A DNA stretch of 49,568 nucleotides from Bacteroidota bacterium. Its GTDB lineage: Bacteria; Bacteroidota; Bacteroidia; Chitinophagales; Chitinophagaceae. The notes beneath the pieces were generated by a model. The model saw nothing but the letters and a program-made list of their open reading frames with translations. It was not told where the DNA came from and did not search any database. Position 1 is the stretch's first letter. Each line of letters opens with the position of its first letter. A program made the position numbers and the translations under genes. The stretch covers positions 1-49,568 of the forward strand of contig JAEYWX010000033.1 of NCBI GenBank assembly GCA_023428755.1. Reading direction: 5' to 3'. Positions 25,589-34,894 of this stretch are shown here, one piece after another.

Positions 25589-27298
25589 TTATTTTCGTGT
25601 AAAACGAATGATGCGTTCGGTGACATTGCCCGCTTCATCTTCCACTGTGATCTTTAATTCATGTTCGCCCGGCGGACAATGGTCGTCAACTTTATAACGA
25701 TACACTGGGCCCAGTCCGGTAAACATCAGCCATTCGCCATCCAGTTCTGCACGAAAACGGCGAATCTTTATTTTGTTATCCGCAGTCGTACAAGTAATCA
25801 ATGAACTGCTGGTAATTGTTCCTCCATCAACAACACCACTAATTGAAATAGTAGGTGGCACTTCATCCACTTCTAACCACAACTCACCAAACTCCCGAAA
25901 CTTTGCTTCATACCAACCACCTTTTACAGGAGCCGCCCGTTCGATCAATGTTTTGCCACGTGCTGTTTTAATCATGATTACCCGATTTGCAGCACTTGCA
26001 GGAATTGATTTGGTTGGTTTAATACGATAGATCATGGAATCATGCACAGGAATAACCGGGGTATGCATTACATGAATATTGGAATAAGCAGTGGCACTTG
26101 TTTTATAATTGTACACAAACCGAAACGCATCATAAAAACTTTTTTCAGTACTCACCAACTGAATATCGTCACGCTCAAAAACGTTGAGTTGATTGGGCAA
26201 CATGAATCGACTGTCTTTTTGAATGTTGGCAGTTGCTGCCACCGTTGCTGTTCGCTTCAATTTAAACCGAAGAGTGGATGCATTTCCATTCGCATCTTTC
26301 ACTACAATTTTTATATCACGTGCTGTTGTATCATTCAAATGAATGAGTCCGTCATCTTTTTTATAATAGATGGGCAAGCGATCACCTGGCAAAGGTGACA
26401 AGTGTTGAAAATAAGAACCGCCATTTGTTTTTATACGATGATCGATATGTGCATTGAGATAACGGGTTTGCAAATAATCTACACCATCAATTTGAAAACC
26501 GCTGATCGGTTCTTCATCCATATACACTACTGCTTCAAAAATTCCATTGTTGTTGGGAACACCTGTAACACGATCGGTTGCAACAATTGCAAAACTCACA
26601 GCATCGCTGTTAACGGTAATCGTTCCGCCTGCAACTGAATAGCCACCGCTTACACGTGTTAATGAAAGTGTTTTTGGATATTGCTCATAGGTGCTTTTGT
26701 TTCGGTCGTACACGGCCAGCTTTGTAATATCGGGAGGTGTTACATCATACACCTTATGAAACAACAATGCGTTTAAACAGGCATCATCTGCCGTGCGGCG
26801 TATTTCATAATGTACATGCGGACCTGCAGATGCACCTGTATTACCACTGTAGCCAATAAACTGTCCCTTCTTTACGGGGAATTGATTCTCTTCAAACTCC
26901 ACATCACCTTTCCAGCTTTGCTTGGCATACTGTCCTTCTTCAATCGCTTCTTTTAATTGCGGTGCAAAACTGTTCATGTGCGCATACAACGTAGTTAAAC
27001 CGTTGGGATGACTTACATAAATGGCATTCCCAAAACCATTGGGATCAATTTTAATTTTTGAGATCCATCCATCTGCCGGTGCAACAACACGCAGGTTTTC
27101 ACGACGCTGTGTAAAGAGATCCAACCCCATGTGAAAATGGTTGGGACGCATTTCACCAAAGTTTGCATTCAGCTTGAGCGGTATTTCCAACGGATAACGG
27201 AAATAATTGCCCGGATAATTCTGCGCAGGAAAAAGTTGCGCCTGAGCGAAATGAAAAATGAAAAATGAAAAATAAGAAATAAGAAAGTGTTTGGACAT
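25589..27298 (-). CDS. Exported M23-family peptidase with C-terminal beta-sandwich domains
   Basis: This 569-residue protein starts at ATG 27298 with a signal peptide (MSKHFLISYFSFFIFHFAQA). An M23 domain lies near the N-terminus: FHMGLDLFTQ carries the zinc His and Asp, TTLYAHMNSF the catalytic His, and GPHVHYEIRR the last zinc ligand. The rest is about 380 residues of beta-rich modules, including PPDITKLAVYDRNKSTYEQY and a terminal Ig/Y_Y_Y-like EHELKITVEDEAGNVTERIIRF. It probably cleaves peptidoglycan peptides. An in-frame extension to 27409 is rejected because the -7 box TATTTTTG sits at 27303-27310. Confidence 0.9.
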   Translation of the reverse strand: MSKHFLISYFSFFIFHFAQAQLFPAQNYPGNYFRYPLEIPLKLNANFGEMRPNHFHMGLDLFTQRRENLRVVAPADGWISKIKIDPNGFGNAIYVSHPNGLTTLYAHMNSFAPQLKEAIEEGQYAKQSWKGDVEFEENQFPVKKGQFIGYSGNTGASAGPHVHYEIRRTADDACLNALLFHKVYDVTPPDITKLAVYDRNKSTYEQYPKTLSLTRVSGGYSVAGGTITVNSDAVSFAIVATDRVTGVPNNNGIFEAVVYMDEEPISGFQIDGVDYLQTRYLNAHIDHRIKTNGGSYFQHLSPLPGDRLPIYYKKDDGLIHLNDTTARDIKIVVKDANGNASTLRFKLKRTATVAATANIQKDSRFMLPNQLNVFERDDIQLVSTEKSFYDAFRFVYNYKTSATAYSNIHVMHTPVIPVHDSMIYRIKPTKSIPASAANRVIMIKTARGKTLIERAAPVKGGWYEAKFREFGELWLEVDEVPPTISISGVVDGGTITSSSLITCTTADNKIKIRRFRAELDGEWLMFTGLGPVYRYKVDDHCPPGEHELKITVEDEAGNVTERIIRFTRK

Positions 27299-27302
27299 GC
27301 GG

Positions 27303-27310
27303 CAAAAATA
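27303..27310 (-). promoter_or_regulatory. -7 box abutting the M23 start codon
   Basis: TATTTTTG on the minus strand is an exact consensus match ending 4 bases before the ATG at 27298. This predicts a leaderless transcript and rejects the longer reading frame to 27409. Confidence 0.45.
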
Positions 27311-27466
27311 GGAATATGAATGTAAGTGGTTACCCCTCACAGACGGTACAGTATCAACAATGGGTTGCAGATTGTGAATAACAATCATTTTTACAAGTTC
27401 AAATAACATTGAACTTTTCTCATCTTCTTTATTTCTTACTCTCCCTGATGAAATTTTCTCCTTGTG

Positions 27467-27703
27467 CTATAACAAATACAATTGTACAACGATGAATAAA
27501 ACAGCAATTACAAAATAAACTAGTAGTGAAGATGAAAATTTGCTGAATGCACCTTGTTTGTATGCTGCAATTCCCAAAACAAATATTCCAGCAACCATAG
27601 ATAGCAGAATAAGTATTACCGGAATATCAACTTCCAACAAATTTCTAATCAGCATGAGTAAACTGGAGAGTCCGAGAATCAGTAAGCCTGCTTTTTTAAA
27701 CAT
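27467..27703 (-). CDS. Small membrane protein of unknown function
   Basis: This 78-residue reading frame starts with ATG and has a membrane-protein composition: three hydrophobic stretches at about 5-21, 27-47 and 59-77, separated by short charged turns (RNLLEVD, YKQGAFSK). It matches no family I recognise. It stands alone before the M23 gene on the same strand. The composition and the positive-inside pattern make it likely to be real, but no promoter or homologue can be pointed to. Confidence 0.55.
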   Translation of the reverse strand: MFKKAGLLILGLSSLLMLIRNLLEVDIPVILILLSMVAGIFVLGIAAYKQGAFSKFSSSLLVYFVIAVLFIVVQLYLL

Positions 27704-27921
27704 AAATTTCGTTTACAAGTATTCTTCATTTGGTTTCAAGCACAACATTACAAACATAGATGTTTCAAGAAAAAATTACCCTGTATTTTGAAAGCAGAGC
27801 AATAGAATTGGTTTGTACAAGAGTGCGACGCCAATGCAGCCCAACCGAATTCCTAACGCCCGTTACCAAAAAACCTTGAAAATCGGTTGAAATTTCACGC
27901 TCAGGTTAACGCTCAATCCAA

Positions 27922-27929
27922 TACTTTTG
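27922..27929 (+). promoter_or_regulatory. Candidate -7 box for carB
   Basis: TACTTTTG matches TAnnTTTG exactly, 16 bases before the ATG. No clear -33 element is present. The rest of 27704-27921 holds nothing I can interpret. Confidence 0.45.
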
Positions 27930-27945
27930 CAGCCAAATTCTCCCC

Positions 27946-29592
27946 ATGCCAAAAGATACTTCCATAACCAGTGTGCTGATTGTAGGCAGCGGCCCCATTG
28001 TAATAGGCCAGGCCTGTGAGTTTGATTATTCGGGTTCGCAAGCAGCCCGCAGTTTACGTGAAGAAGGAATTGAAGTGATCCTCATCAACAGTAACCCCGC
28101 CACCATTATGACCGACCCCATGATGGCCGACCGTGTGTACCTGTTGCCCCTCACCATTGAAAGTATTGAACAGATACTGGAAGAAAATCCGCAGATCACG
28201 GCTGTATTGCCAACCATGGGCGGACAAACGGCCCTGAACCTCTGTAAAGAGGCAGATGAGCTGGGTATTTGGGAAAAATTCAATGTGCGGATGATTGGTG
28301 TTGATGTAAATGCAATTGACACAGCCGAAGACCGGGAAAAATTCCGCCAGTTGATGATCGACATCGGCATTGGCGTGGCACCATCGAAGGTGGCCAACTC
28401 GCTGCTGGAAGGAAAAGAGTTTGCACAGGAAATTGGTCTGCCATTGGTTATTCGCCCCTCGTTTACTCTTGGCGGCAGCGGCGGTGGTATTGTATTTCAT
28501 AAAGATGAACTGGATGCGGCACTGGAGCGTGGTTTAACCGCCAGCCCGATGCATGAAGTGCTGGTTGAAAAAGCCTTGCTGGGTTGGAAAGAATATGAAT
28601 TGGAACTCTTGCGTGATAAGAATGATAATGTAGTGATCATTTGTACGGTGGAGAATTTCGACCCGATGGGCGTACATACCGGCGACAGTATTACGGTTGC
28701 CCCTGCCATGACCTTGAGCGATACCGCATTCCAGAACATGCGGAACATGGCCATTAAAATGATGCGCAGCCTCGGCAATTTTGCCGGTGGATGTAATGTA
28801 CAGTTTGCCTTGAACCCGGAGAACGAAGAAATCATTTCGGTAGAGATCAATCCCCGTGTAAGCCGTTCATCGGCGTTGGCCAGTAAAGCTACCGGTTATC
28901 CGATTGCCAAAATCGCTGCAAAACTGGCCATTGGTTATACATTGGATGAATTGAAAAACCAGATCACCCAAACTACTTCTGCTTACTTTGAACCGGCACT
29001 GGATTATGTAATTGTAAAAATGCCTCGTTGGAACTTTGATAAATTCAAAGGTGCCGATGATCGCTTGGGTTTACAGATGAAGAGTGTGGGTGAAGTGATG
29101 AGTATTGGCCGCAGCTTTACCGAAGCGGTGCAGAAAGCTTGTCAGAGTTTGGAGAACAATGCGGTTGGCTTGGGTTATTATGGTCAGAGTTTAAAACATG
29201 CTGAAGAGCTGATCGAATATATCAAGGTGCCAAAGTGGGATCGCATTTTCCGCATTAAAGATGCATTGATGGCGGGAGTAAGTGTGAAAACAATTGTAGA
29301 AGCCACCAAAATCGACCGTTGGTTCATTTACCAGATCCAGGATATTGTGAATATGGAAAAAGAACTGGCGAAGCATGATATGCAATCGCTGCCTAAAGAA
29401 TTGCTGAAGGAAGCAAAACGGATGGGCTTTGGTGATGAGCAGATTTGCCGCATTATGAAAGAAGATGCCAGCGAAGATGAACTCTACGAAAAACGGAAAG
29501 CATGGGGCATTACCCGGGTGTACAAAATGGTGGATACCTGCAGTGCGGAGTTTGAAGCAAAGACCCCGTATTTCTATTCAACTTTTGAATAA
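27946..29592 (+). CDS. carB: Carbamoyl-phosphate synthase large subunit, N-terminal half only
   Basis: The 548 residues correspond to the carboxyphosphate (first ATP-grasp) domain plus the oligomerisation domain of CarB. Present are VLIVGSGPIVIGQACEFDYSG, NPATIMTDP, TMGGQTALNL, RPSFTLGGSGGGI, EINPRVSRSSALASKATGYP and the linker-end CSAEFEAKTPYFYSTFE. In typical CarB (roughly 940-1080 residues) the chain continues here into a second synthetase domain beginning again with GSGPNRIGQG. This gene instead stops, and a strong terminator follows within 25 bases. The second half is not in the window. Split CarB subunits are known in Aquifex and methanogens. A functional split therefore fits; truncation is the alternative. 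Confidence 0.93.
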   Translation: MPKDTSITSVLIVGSGPIVIGQACEFDYSGSQAARSLREEGIEVILINSNPATIMTDPMMADRVYLLPLTIESIEQILEENPQITAVLPTMGGQTALNLCKEADELGIWEKFNVRMIGVDVNAIDTAEDREKFRQLMIDIGIGVAPSKVANSLLEGKEFAQEIGLPLVIRPSFTLGGSGGGIVFHKDELDAALERGLTASPMHEVLVEKALLGWKEYELELLRDKNDNVVIICTVENFDPMGVHTGDSITVAPAMTLSDTAFQNMRNMAIKMMRSLGNFAGGCNVQFALNPENEEIISVEINPRVSRSSALASKATGYPIAKIAAKLAIGYTLDELKNQITQTTSAYFEPALDYVIVKMPRWNFDKFKGADDRLGLQMKSVGEVMSIGRSFTEAVQKACQSLENNAVGLGYYGQSLKHAEELIEYIKVPKWDRIFRIKDALMAGVSVKTIVEATKIDRWFIYQIQDIVNMEKELAKHDMQSLPKELLKEAKRMGFGDEQICRIMKEDASEDELYEKRKAWGITRVYKMVDTCSAEFEAKTPYFYSTFE

Positions 29593-29614
29593 TCAAATTG
29601 AAGCATATTGGATG

Positions 29615-29646
29615 GAACCCCGGCTTAGGCCGGGGTTCTTTCTTTT
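29615..29646 (+). terminator. Rho-independent terminator of carB
   Basis: A 10-bp GC-rich stem (29615-29624 with 29629-29638) with a TTAG loop is followed by a T-rich stretch. It begins 23 bases after the carB stop. Confidence 0.85.
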
Positions 29647-29665
29647 GAATATGAAATATGACCAA

Positions 29666-29692
29666 AATAAAAATCCCCTCTTGTGGAGGGGA
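29666..29692 (-). terminator. Minus-strand terminator after the T9SS ghost
   Basis: On the minus strand a 7-bp stem (29686-29692 with 29674-29680) closes a five-base loop and runs into TTTTTATT. It is the first terminator downstream of both the dead T9SS tail and the glycan cluster. Confidence 0.7.
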
Positions 29693-29717
29693 CCTTTCAG
29701 CAGTTGGTTTCGGGTCT

Positions 29718-30020
29718 TTATTGCTTCATAAAGCTTTTTGTGGAAAGCCCGTTCTTTCCTGATATACGGAGTACATACATTCCCGCTTGCAAGTGAGCTA
29801 TATTGATCTCTGTATTAAATAATATGGTTTGGATGCGTTGCAACACCTAACCGGCTATATTGACAAGTTCAATTTGCGATATGCTGCTTGGCTCGGCAAA
29901 ATTGATAAGAATTTTTTCTGAAGCGGGGTTTTGACTGATTCGGATAACCTCCGGACGACCAAACAACCCTTTTAAAATCAGTTCGATGTCGCTTCTCACC
30001 TAACCGCAAATAGGAGGAGA
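29718..30020 (-). pseudogene. Dead copy of a T9SS C-terminal sorting domain
   Basis: Translated on the minus strand, about 80 residues match the C-terminus of the intact protein at 35811-39428 nearly position for position, without gaps: FGRPEVIRISQNPASEKILI against FGRPELIRISPNPASEKILI, HLQAGMYVLRISGKNG against HLQAGMYVIRITGKNG, both ending FMKQ-stop. The copy has an in-frame TAG where the intact gene has CAG (Gln in AGQVLQRI). Upstream of FGRPE the resemblance continues only in another frame, so there is a frameshift too. No signal peptide or body remains. It lies just downstream of the GT9 gene, in the same direction. Confidence 0.85.
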
Positions 30021-30045
30021 TGAGTATGCGGGGATCAGTCCTTTT

Positions 30046-31227
30046 TTAAAACTCCTTCTCCTGTAATAAGGTTGCCTTTTCGATAACCTCAAGAGCCGAT
30101 ATCCGCTTCATACAAATATTATCACCGTTACAGGGTGGGCGATCTGCATGGTGAAGGCAGGGCGAGCAGTAAACATTCTTATAAACTTCTACATTAAACG
30201 GCTGTTTTACTGAAAGATGAGCCGGATCTGTGGGCCCCCAAAGCGATACGCTTTTTATCTGTTGCGAAAACGCCAGATGCAAAGGTCCGGAATCGTTACT
30301 GATGATCATGTCGGCTTTCTGCAATAAAAAAACATAGCCATCAATTGTAAACTGGCCGGCAACATTAAATAACCTGTCTGCAAATAATGATAACTCACTT
30401 TTAAAATTGTCTGCTACAGTTTTATTTTCAGCTAAAGAGCCGGAAAGTAAAACCGTGAATTTTGTATTGTTCATAAAATGCTGAATAACTGTTTTCCAAT
30501 TTTCAACATCCCACTTTCGCTCGGGCATTAAATCTGAAGCATTGCTGTTAATAATTATAAACCGATCAATCTGTTTGCTGTGAAGAAATTCAGCGACCAT
30601 CGCCTTTTGTTCCTTTCGGATATAAAAAGGAAATGCCGTTTCGTAATCAATAGCAGTTACACCCAGTAATTTCATCACCTCAGCATATACTTCCCGAATT
30701 GATTTTTTTGTATTAAAATACACGTGATGTGTATCAATTCCTTTTCGAAAAGCAGTTGATTTTCGATAGTACCCATAGCGGTTTCTTGAAAGGCTGAGTA
30801 ATGAGAGGAATGTGGTGAAATACGAATAAACTTCAAGATTAATAAATGTATCAGCCCGCTTTCGCATCATCTGAATAATCACTCGGCATGTAGATAAAAA
30901 AAGTCCGGCTAAATTTCGATCATTGATATACAAAACATCATCTATATAGTCGCCAAGCATCTGCATACATTCACTGTTTGTGCTTGAAGTAACAAAGGTA
31001 ACTTTCGAAGCGGGATACCGCTTTTTCAGAGCAAGTAATGAAGGAGCAAATTCAACAATACTGCCCATGCCAACAATTTTGCAAATAATCACTTCTTTGC
31101 CATCCAATGGTCTGAAGCGATGATCTCTGCGCAAAACAGCACCTGCAAGCAACGCAGCAATATTAGAGATGAACCCGACGGGAGGCCCTATAAACCGGTC
31201 AACAAATAATTTAGTACGATAGTTCAT
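30046..31227 (-). CDS. Glycosyltransferase family 9 (heptosyltransferase-like)
   Basis: This 393-residue GT-B enzyme resembles LPS heptosyltransferases. It shows a GT9 N-terminal KIVGMGSIVEFAPSLLALKKRYP and the C-terminal nucleotide-sugar site NDSGPLHLAFSQQIKSVSLWGPTDP. A Cys-rich tail follows (CSPCLHHADRPPCNGDNICM), common in this family. It should transfer a sugar, possibly a heptose, to a lipid-linked glycan on the inner membrane face. It overlaps the end of the large membrane protein gene by 17 bases, so the three genes at 30046-35728 form one operon. The acceptor and donor sugars cannot be read from the sequence. Confidence 0.9.
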   Translation of the reverse strand: MNYRTKLFVDRFIGPPVGFISNIAALLAGAVLRRDHRFRPLDGKEVIICKIVGMGSIVEFAPSLLALKKRYPASKVTFVTSSTNSECMQMLGDYIDDVLYINDRNLAGLFLSTCRVIIQMMRKRADTFINLEVYSYFTTFLSLLSLSRNRYGYYRKSTAFRKGIDTHHVYFNTKKSIREVYAEVMKLLGVTAIDYETAFPFYIRKEQKAMVAEFLHSKQIDRFIIINSNASDLMPERKWDVENWKTVIQHFMNNTKFTVLLSGSLAENKTVADNFKSELSLFADRLFNVAGQFTIDGYVFLLQKADMIISNDSGPLHLAFSQQIKSVSLWGPTDPAHLSVKQPFNVEVYKNVYCSPCLHHADRPPCNGDNICMKRISALEVIEKATLLQEKEF

Positions 31228-34200
31228 CTTTGTAAATGATCGACAATTTTGAAAGGTAAGACTTGCCTGGCAATTTTAATTTTATAACGTCAGGTTTACC
31301 AAAATTCCAGTTTGGCTGACTGGCTGCCTGTAACAGGTAAGGGATATCAGCACCTTGTTTTAACAAAAATGTATACTCACCCAAAAAGGAATTTGATTTA
31401 TAATATTGAACCGTAACCGTTTCACTTGCTTTACTATTGTTGGATAAAACAAACCTCAACGCAGCCCCTTTTGTGTTTAGCGCTGTATCCAACTTTGCTG
31501 AAATAATATTCTCTTCTACTACCTTAAAGCCAATGGGTCTGTTAACTGCATTTTTTCTACTTGATTGGCCAAGTACATACGGCAACAGTTTTAAATGATA
31601 GGTTTGAGGTATACTGGAAAAAAGGTCGGGGAAATAGTCATACCCCTCCAAACGAATGCTGTCTGCAAATGAACCAAGCTTTACTGTTTCAATTGAATGA
31701 AAAGCGGAGTCTACAAGAACAAAAGCTTTCTTTTCGTTTTTGTTGTAAAATGATACAGGAATGGCTATTGAGTTATTGAAGATAACAACATCACCGGAAA
31801 TTGAATCAACGCCAAACACAGTTACTAGTGTTCGTTGATGACCTGAAAACCGTTGCTGTATGTGGTAAACAGAATCGCCGTAATACGATTGGCTGAATAG
31901 TGGATTGCTGTTTACGTTTACACTATCCCTTACCCAAAGTGCCATGCCATCAACAATTAACTGTGGTTTGTAATAATCATAAATATGCTGAACGGTGTAA
32001 TAATGTCTGATACTATGTGGTACATGATCCAGGGCATTTGCTCCGGATCGGGTAGAAACATGACTCATCAAAACATACCTTACATTGTTAGCCAGCATTT
32101 CATCCACAAACTTCCTTTGCAGATTGCTGTTATGATAACAGTGAAACCCCTGATTGAAAAAATGTACTGGTTTTTCGTTCAAAAAATAACCGGATAGCGG
32201 TTCATAGCAAACTTCATCTACATATCCGTCAATCTTTTTATTGTTAACCAGGGAAAGAAGGGTTTGATATCGTTTCCGGGGGTCATTTGATCTTTCCAAA
32301 GAACCAGCCGCTGAAGAAACCTTTGATATATCCCTGCTTCTGTAATAATTTCGAAGTTGGTCAATTCTTGAAAATACAAATACAGCATGCCCGCTATTCT
32401 GCAGTTCACTATCAGGCATGTATCTGAATCGATTTATCTTTTCATTGGAAAAGACCGGCAAACTTTCTGTTCGAATTTTATCAACCGATGCAGTATAAAG
32501 GCTCCGTAATACAGGGGGCCGGGGGAATTTAAAAATCCATACCAGCAAGAATGAACTTACAAGAAAAACAAACGCAAATTTCATTACAACCATTCGTCTC
32601 ACAACAATACCTGAAATGAAAACACTTATTATCAGAAAAACAAAAGAGGAGATGTTATCATCGGTTAGTTCAACAAAAGAATGTCGCACCAATCCACGTT
32701 GAAAATTTACAAGGTAATAAATACAGAAAAAAATCAAAGCTACCCTGTGAAACACAATCTGCTTCGACCGGGGTTTTGCATGCAATACAGTATACGCCAG
32801 AATAAAAACTACTACTAGTGGAAAAACGAAATAATGTATCCGGAATTTGTAGTTTACTATTTTAGATAAGACAGCATATCCCCAGGATTGGGAAGACTGC
32901 AAATAACCAATTATAAGTTGAGCATTTCCCCAGATTTCGGAAGGATCAAACAGCAAAGCGATCAGTCCCAAAAAAGCAATCGTGTAAAGTATCAAGGCTA
33001 CACATAAACGCTCCGCTTTCAACCATCCATCTGTGAAAAAAACTGCCATCAATGGAATTGAAATAAGTCCTGTAATAAATAATGCGAATCCTGTATCAGG
33101 TCTGAACAACAAGAGCAATAACAACAAGGGGGACATTGAAAGCAATCGCCGAAGGGAATAGTTTCTGCTGAAATAATTATAAAGTATCAGGAAAAATAAA
33201 ACTACAACTGCATGATAAAACGGGAAGAGGACATATAACGTTGCAGAAAAAAATATCCACAGAATTGCATAAAAACGACTTTTAAAAAAATGTAGAAGAA
33301 AAAAATAATAAACCAAATAGAAAAGAGCATAGATACATGTATAGATCTTATAAGCCAAAGAAATGTCATTATTGATCCACGTATATAAAAGACCTGTCAG
33401 ATAATCGTTCAGGTTATGTGGGCTAAAGTGTTGCAGCAGCGGCGTTTCGTTATATAAGTAAGTACGTTTAATCGCCATAGCCGCACTGGCCTCCTCAAAT
33501 AAATTAACTGTACCGAAAAAAATCGGGTGATATGCATTGTAAATCGCCGCTCCCCCAACAGCAAACGCAAACAAAATTGAAACTACAGACGAGAAACGTT
33601 GTGGTTCCCATCTAATCAAAAAAAGGATAACTAACAAAAAAAATGAACTAACAAAAAAAATATATCCAACCTTGCCAATAAAAACAGAACGCTGATTCAG
33701 CAACATCACAATTTCCTGCGAAAGCAATAAAATAAACGGAGTGAGTATAACTGCGAGCAAATACTTGTAATAACGTGCCCTATTATTTGGATGAATATAC
33801 TTTTGCCGAAGACTTACTTTGGTGAGAAAAAAAAGAGGCAACAGGTAGTCGTAGCCGGAATTAAGCAGAAAAAAGAACTGATTCACTAAGTAGAAAAATG
33901 CAATTGTCGCCAGCAAATCACTCGTTAAACTATACAACTCAATTACCCGTTGCATCTTCTCTTTCTTTATTGCCCCAATTATAAAAAAGGAAATCAGCAT
34001 CAGTAAGGAAGGGAGATAATGATCCGAAAACTGCAGTGCTGTAAATAATGATATAAAACACAGCCAACCCGTATTTGCCAGTCCTTTTATGTTAACTAGT
34101 TTTCGTAAAACAAAATAAACAATAAGAGAGCATAACAAAGGAAGCCAGTATAACTCCAAGGGTATACTTGAAAAATTTCGTTCGTTATAAAAGCGAATCA

Positions 34201-34873
34201 ATACAATTGACAAATCAATTTCAGGCATTATGAGCAGGTAGGAAAGGATACAGCCAATTGCAAAAGAAGAGATCAGAATCTCACGATGCTGCCTGCTTGC
34301 TTTTCTATCAAGTGATTGATACAGCTGACTACTATACTTTGTATAAACCAGGTAAGCAACTATTTGAGCGATAAATAAAAGCAACAACTGTACAGAAATT
34401 CTGCTTGCAAAAAACGACAGTACTAATCCAGCCACGAGAATGAAAGCATGCCGGTAAGAATTCTTGTTATTAAAGAGAGCGAAGTAGCCAGTTAAAGAAA
34501 AACAGAAAACGAATCCAAAGAAATACGAAACCTCATTAAAAAAAATTTGTTGAAGACATAGAACTAGTGAAATTTTTGCACAAAGATTGATGATATTCAG
34601 AACAACATCGCCGTTTGGAAGTTTTAATATGGTTACTACTGTTGCTATTGATAACAAACCTGCGGATAAGAAAAGAAGTAACGCCTTAAAATAAAATGAA
34701 ACTCTTGCTGAAACGTTGATATTATTGAGCGTTGCCTCTCCAATCATATCTGTTACACCCGGCACCAATTCAAAATCAGCAAAAGAAAAGACGCTCAAAA
34801 AAACAACTGCAAACAACAAAAAGGTCAAGGGCCAGCTTTTACTCCAATAATGTGCCATGTTGTTCAATTTCAT
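31211..34873 (-). CDS. Very large polytopic membrane protein with C-terminal extracytoplasmic domain
   Basis: From the ATG at 34873 the protein has 1220 residues. About the first 780 consist of dense hydrophobic segments, roughly twenty, with a charged loop KKEKMQRVIELY in between. The remaining 440 residues are soluble and rich in Tyr, Ser and Asn, with DEVCYEPLSGYFLNEKPVHF and HSIRHYYTVQHIYDYYKPQL. Its pattern resembles large GT-C glycosyltransferases, which use a lipid-linked sugar and carry a C-terminal periplasmic domain, but I cannot point to the catalytic Asp with certainty. It lies between a methyltransferase and a GT9 gene and is visibly more AT-rich than its housekeeping neighbours. 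An in-frame TTG lies six codons upstream. Confidence 0.85.
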   Translation of the reverse strand: MKLNNMAHYWSKSWPLTFLLFAVVFLSVFSFADFELVPGVTDMIGEATLNNINVSARVSFYFKALLLFLSAGLLSIATVVTILKLPNGDVVLNIINLCAKISLVLCLQQIFFNEVSYFFGFVFCFSLTGYFALFNNKNSYRHAFILVAGLVLSFFASRISVQLLLLFIAQIVAYLVYTKYSSQLYQSLDRKASRQHREILISSFAIGCILSYLLIMPEIDLSIVLIRFYNERNFSSIPLELYWLPLLCSLIVYFVLRKLVNIKGLANTGWLCFISLFTALQFSDHYLPSLLMLISFFIIGAIKKEKMQRVIELYSLTSDLLATIAFFYLVNQFFFLLNSGYDYLLPLFFLTKVSLRQKYIHPNNRARYYKYLLAVILTPFILLLSQEIVMLLNQRSVFIGKVGYIFFVSSFFLLVILFLIRWEPQRFSSVVSILFAFAVGGAAIYNAYHPIFFGTVNLFEEASAAMAIKRTYLYNETPLLQHFSPHNLNDYLTGLLYTWINNDISLAYKIYTCIYALFYLVYYFFLLHFFKSRFYAILWIFFSATLYVLFPFYHAVVVLFFLILYNYFSRNYSLRRLLSMSPLLLLLLLFRPDTGFALFITGLISIPLMAVFFTDGWLKAERLCVALILYTIAFLGLIALLFDPSEIWGNAQLIIGYLQSSQSWGYAVLSKIVNYKFRIHYFVFPLVVVFILAYTVLHAKPRSKQIVFHRVALIFFCIYYLVNFQRGLVRHSFVELTDDNISSFVFLIISVFISGIVVRRMVVMKFAFVFLVSSFLLVWIFKFPRPPVLRSLYTASVDKIRTESLPVFSNEKINRFRYMPDSELQNSGHAVFVFSRIDQLRNYYRSRDISKVSSAAGSLERSNDPRKRYQTLLSLVNNKKIDGYVDEVCYEPLSGYFLNEKPVHFFNQGFHCYHNSNLQRKFVDEMLANNVRYVLMSHVSTRSGANALDHVPHSIRHYYTVQHIYDYYKPQLIVDGMALWVRDSVNVNSNPLFSQSYYGDSVYHIQQRFSGHQRTLVTVFGVDSISGDVVIFNNSIAIPVSFYNKNEKKAFVLVDSAFHSIETVKLGSFADSIRLEGYDYFPDLFSSIPQTYHLKLLPYVLGQSSRKNAVNRPIGFKVVEENIISAKLDTALNTKGAALRFVLSNNSKASETVTVQYYKSNSFLGEYTFLLKQGADIPYLLQAASQPNWNFGKPDVIKLKLPGKSYLSKLSIIYKDELSY

Positions 34874-34894
34874 AACAGGACGTAATGCCAAAAC

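Noticed and set aside
27299..27409. Longer start for the large M23 protein
   Set aside because: It places 37 residues before a good signal peptide and spans a perfect -7 box at 27303-27310.
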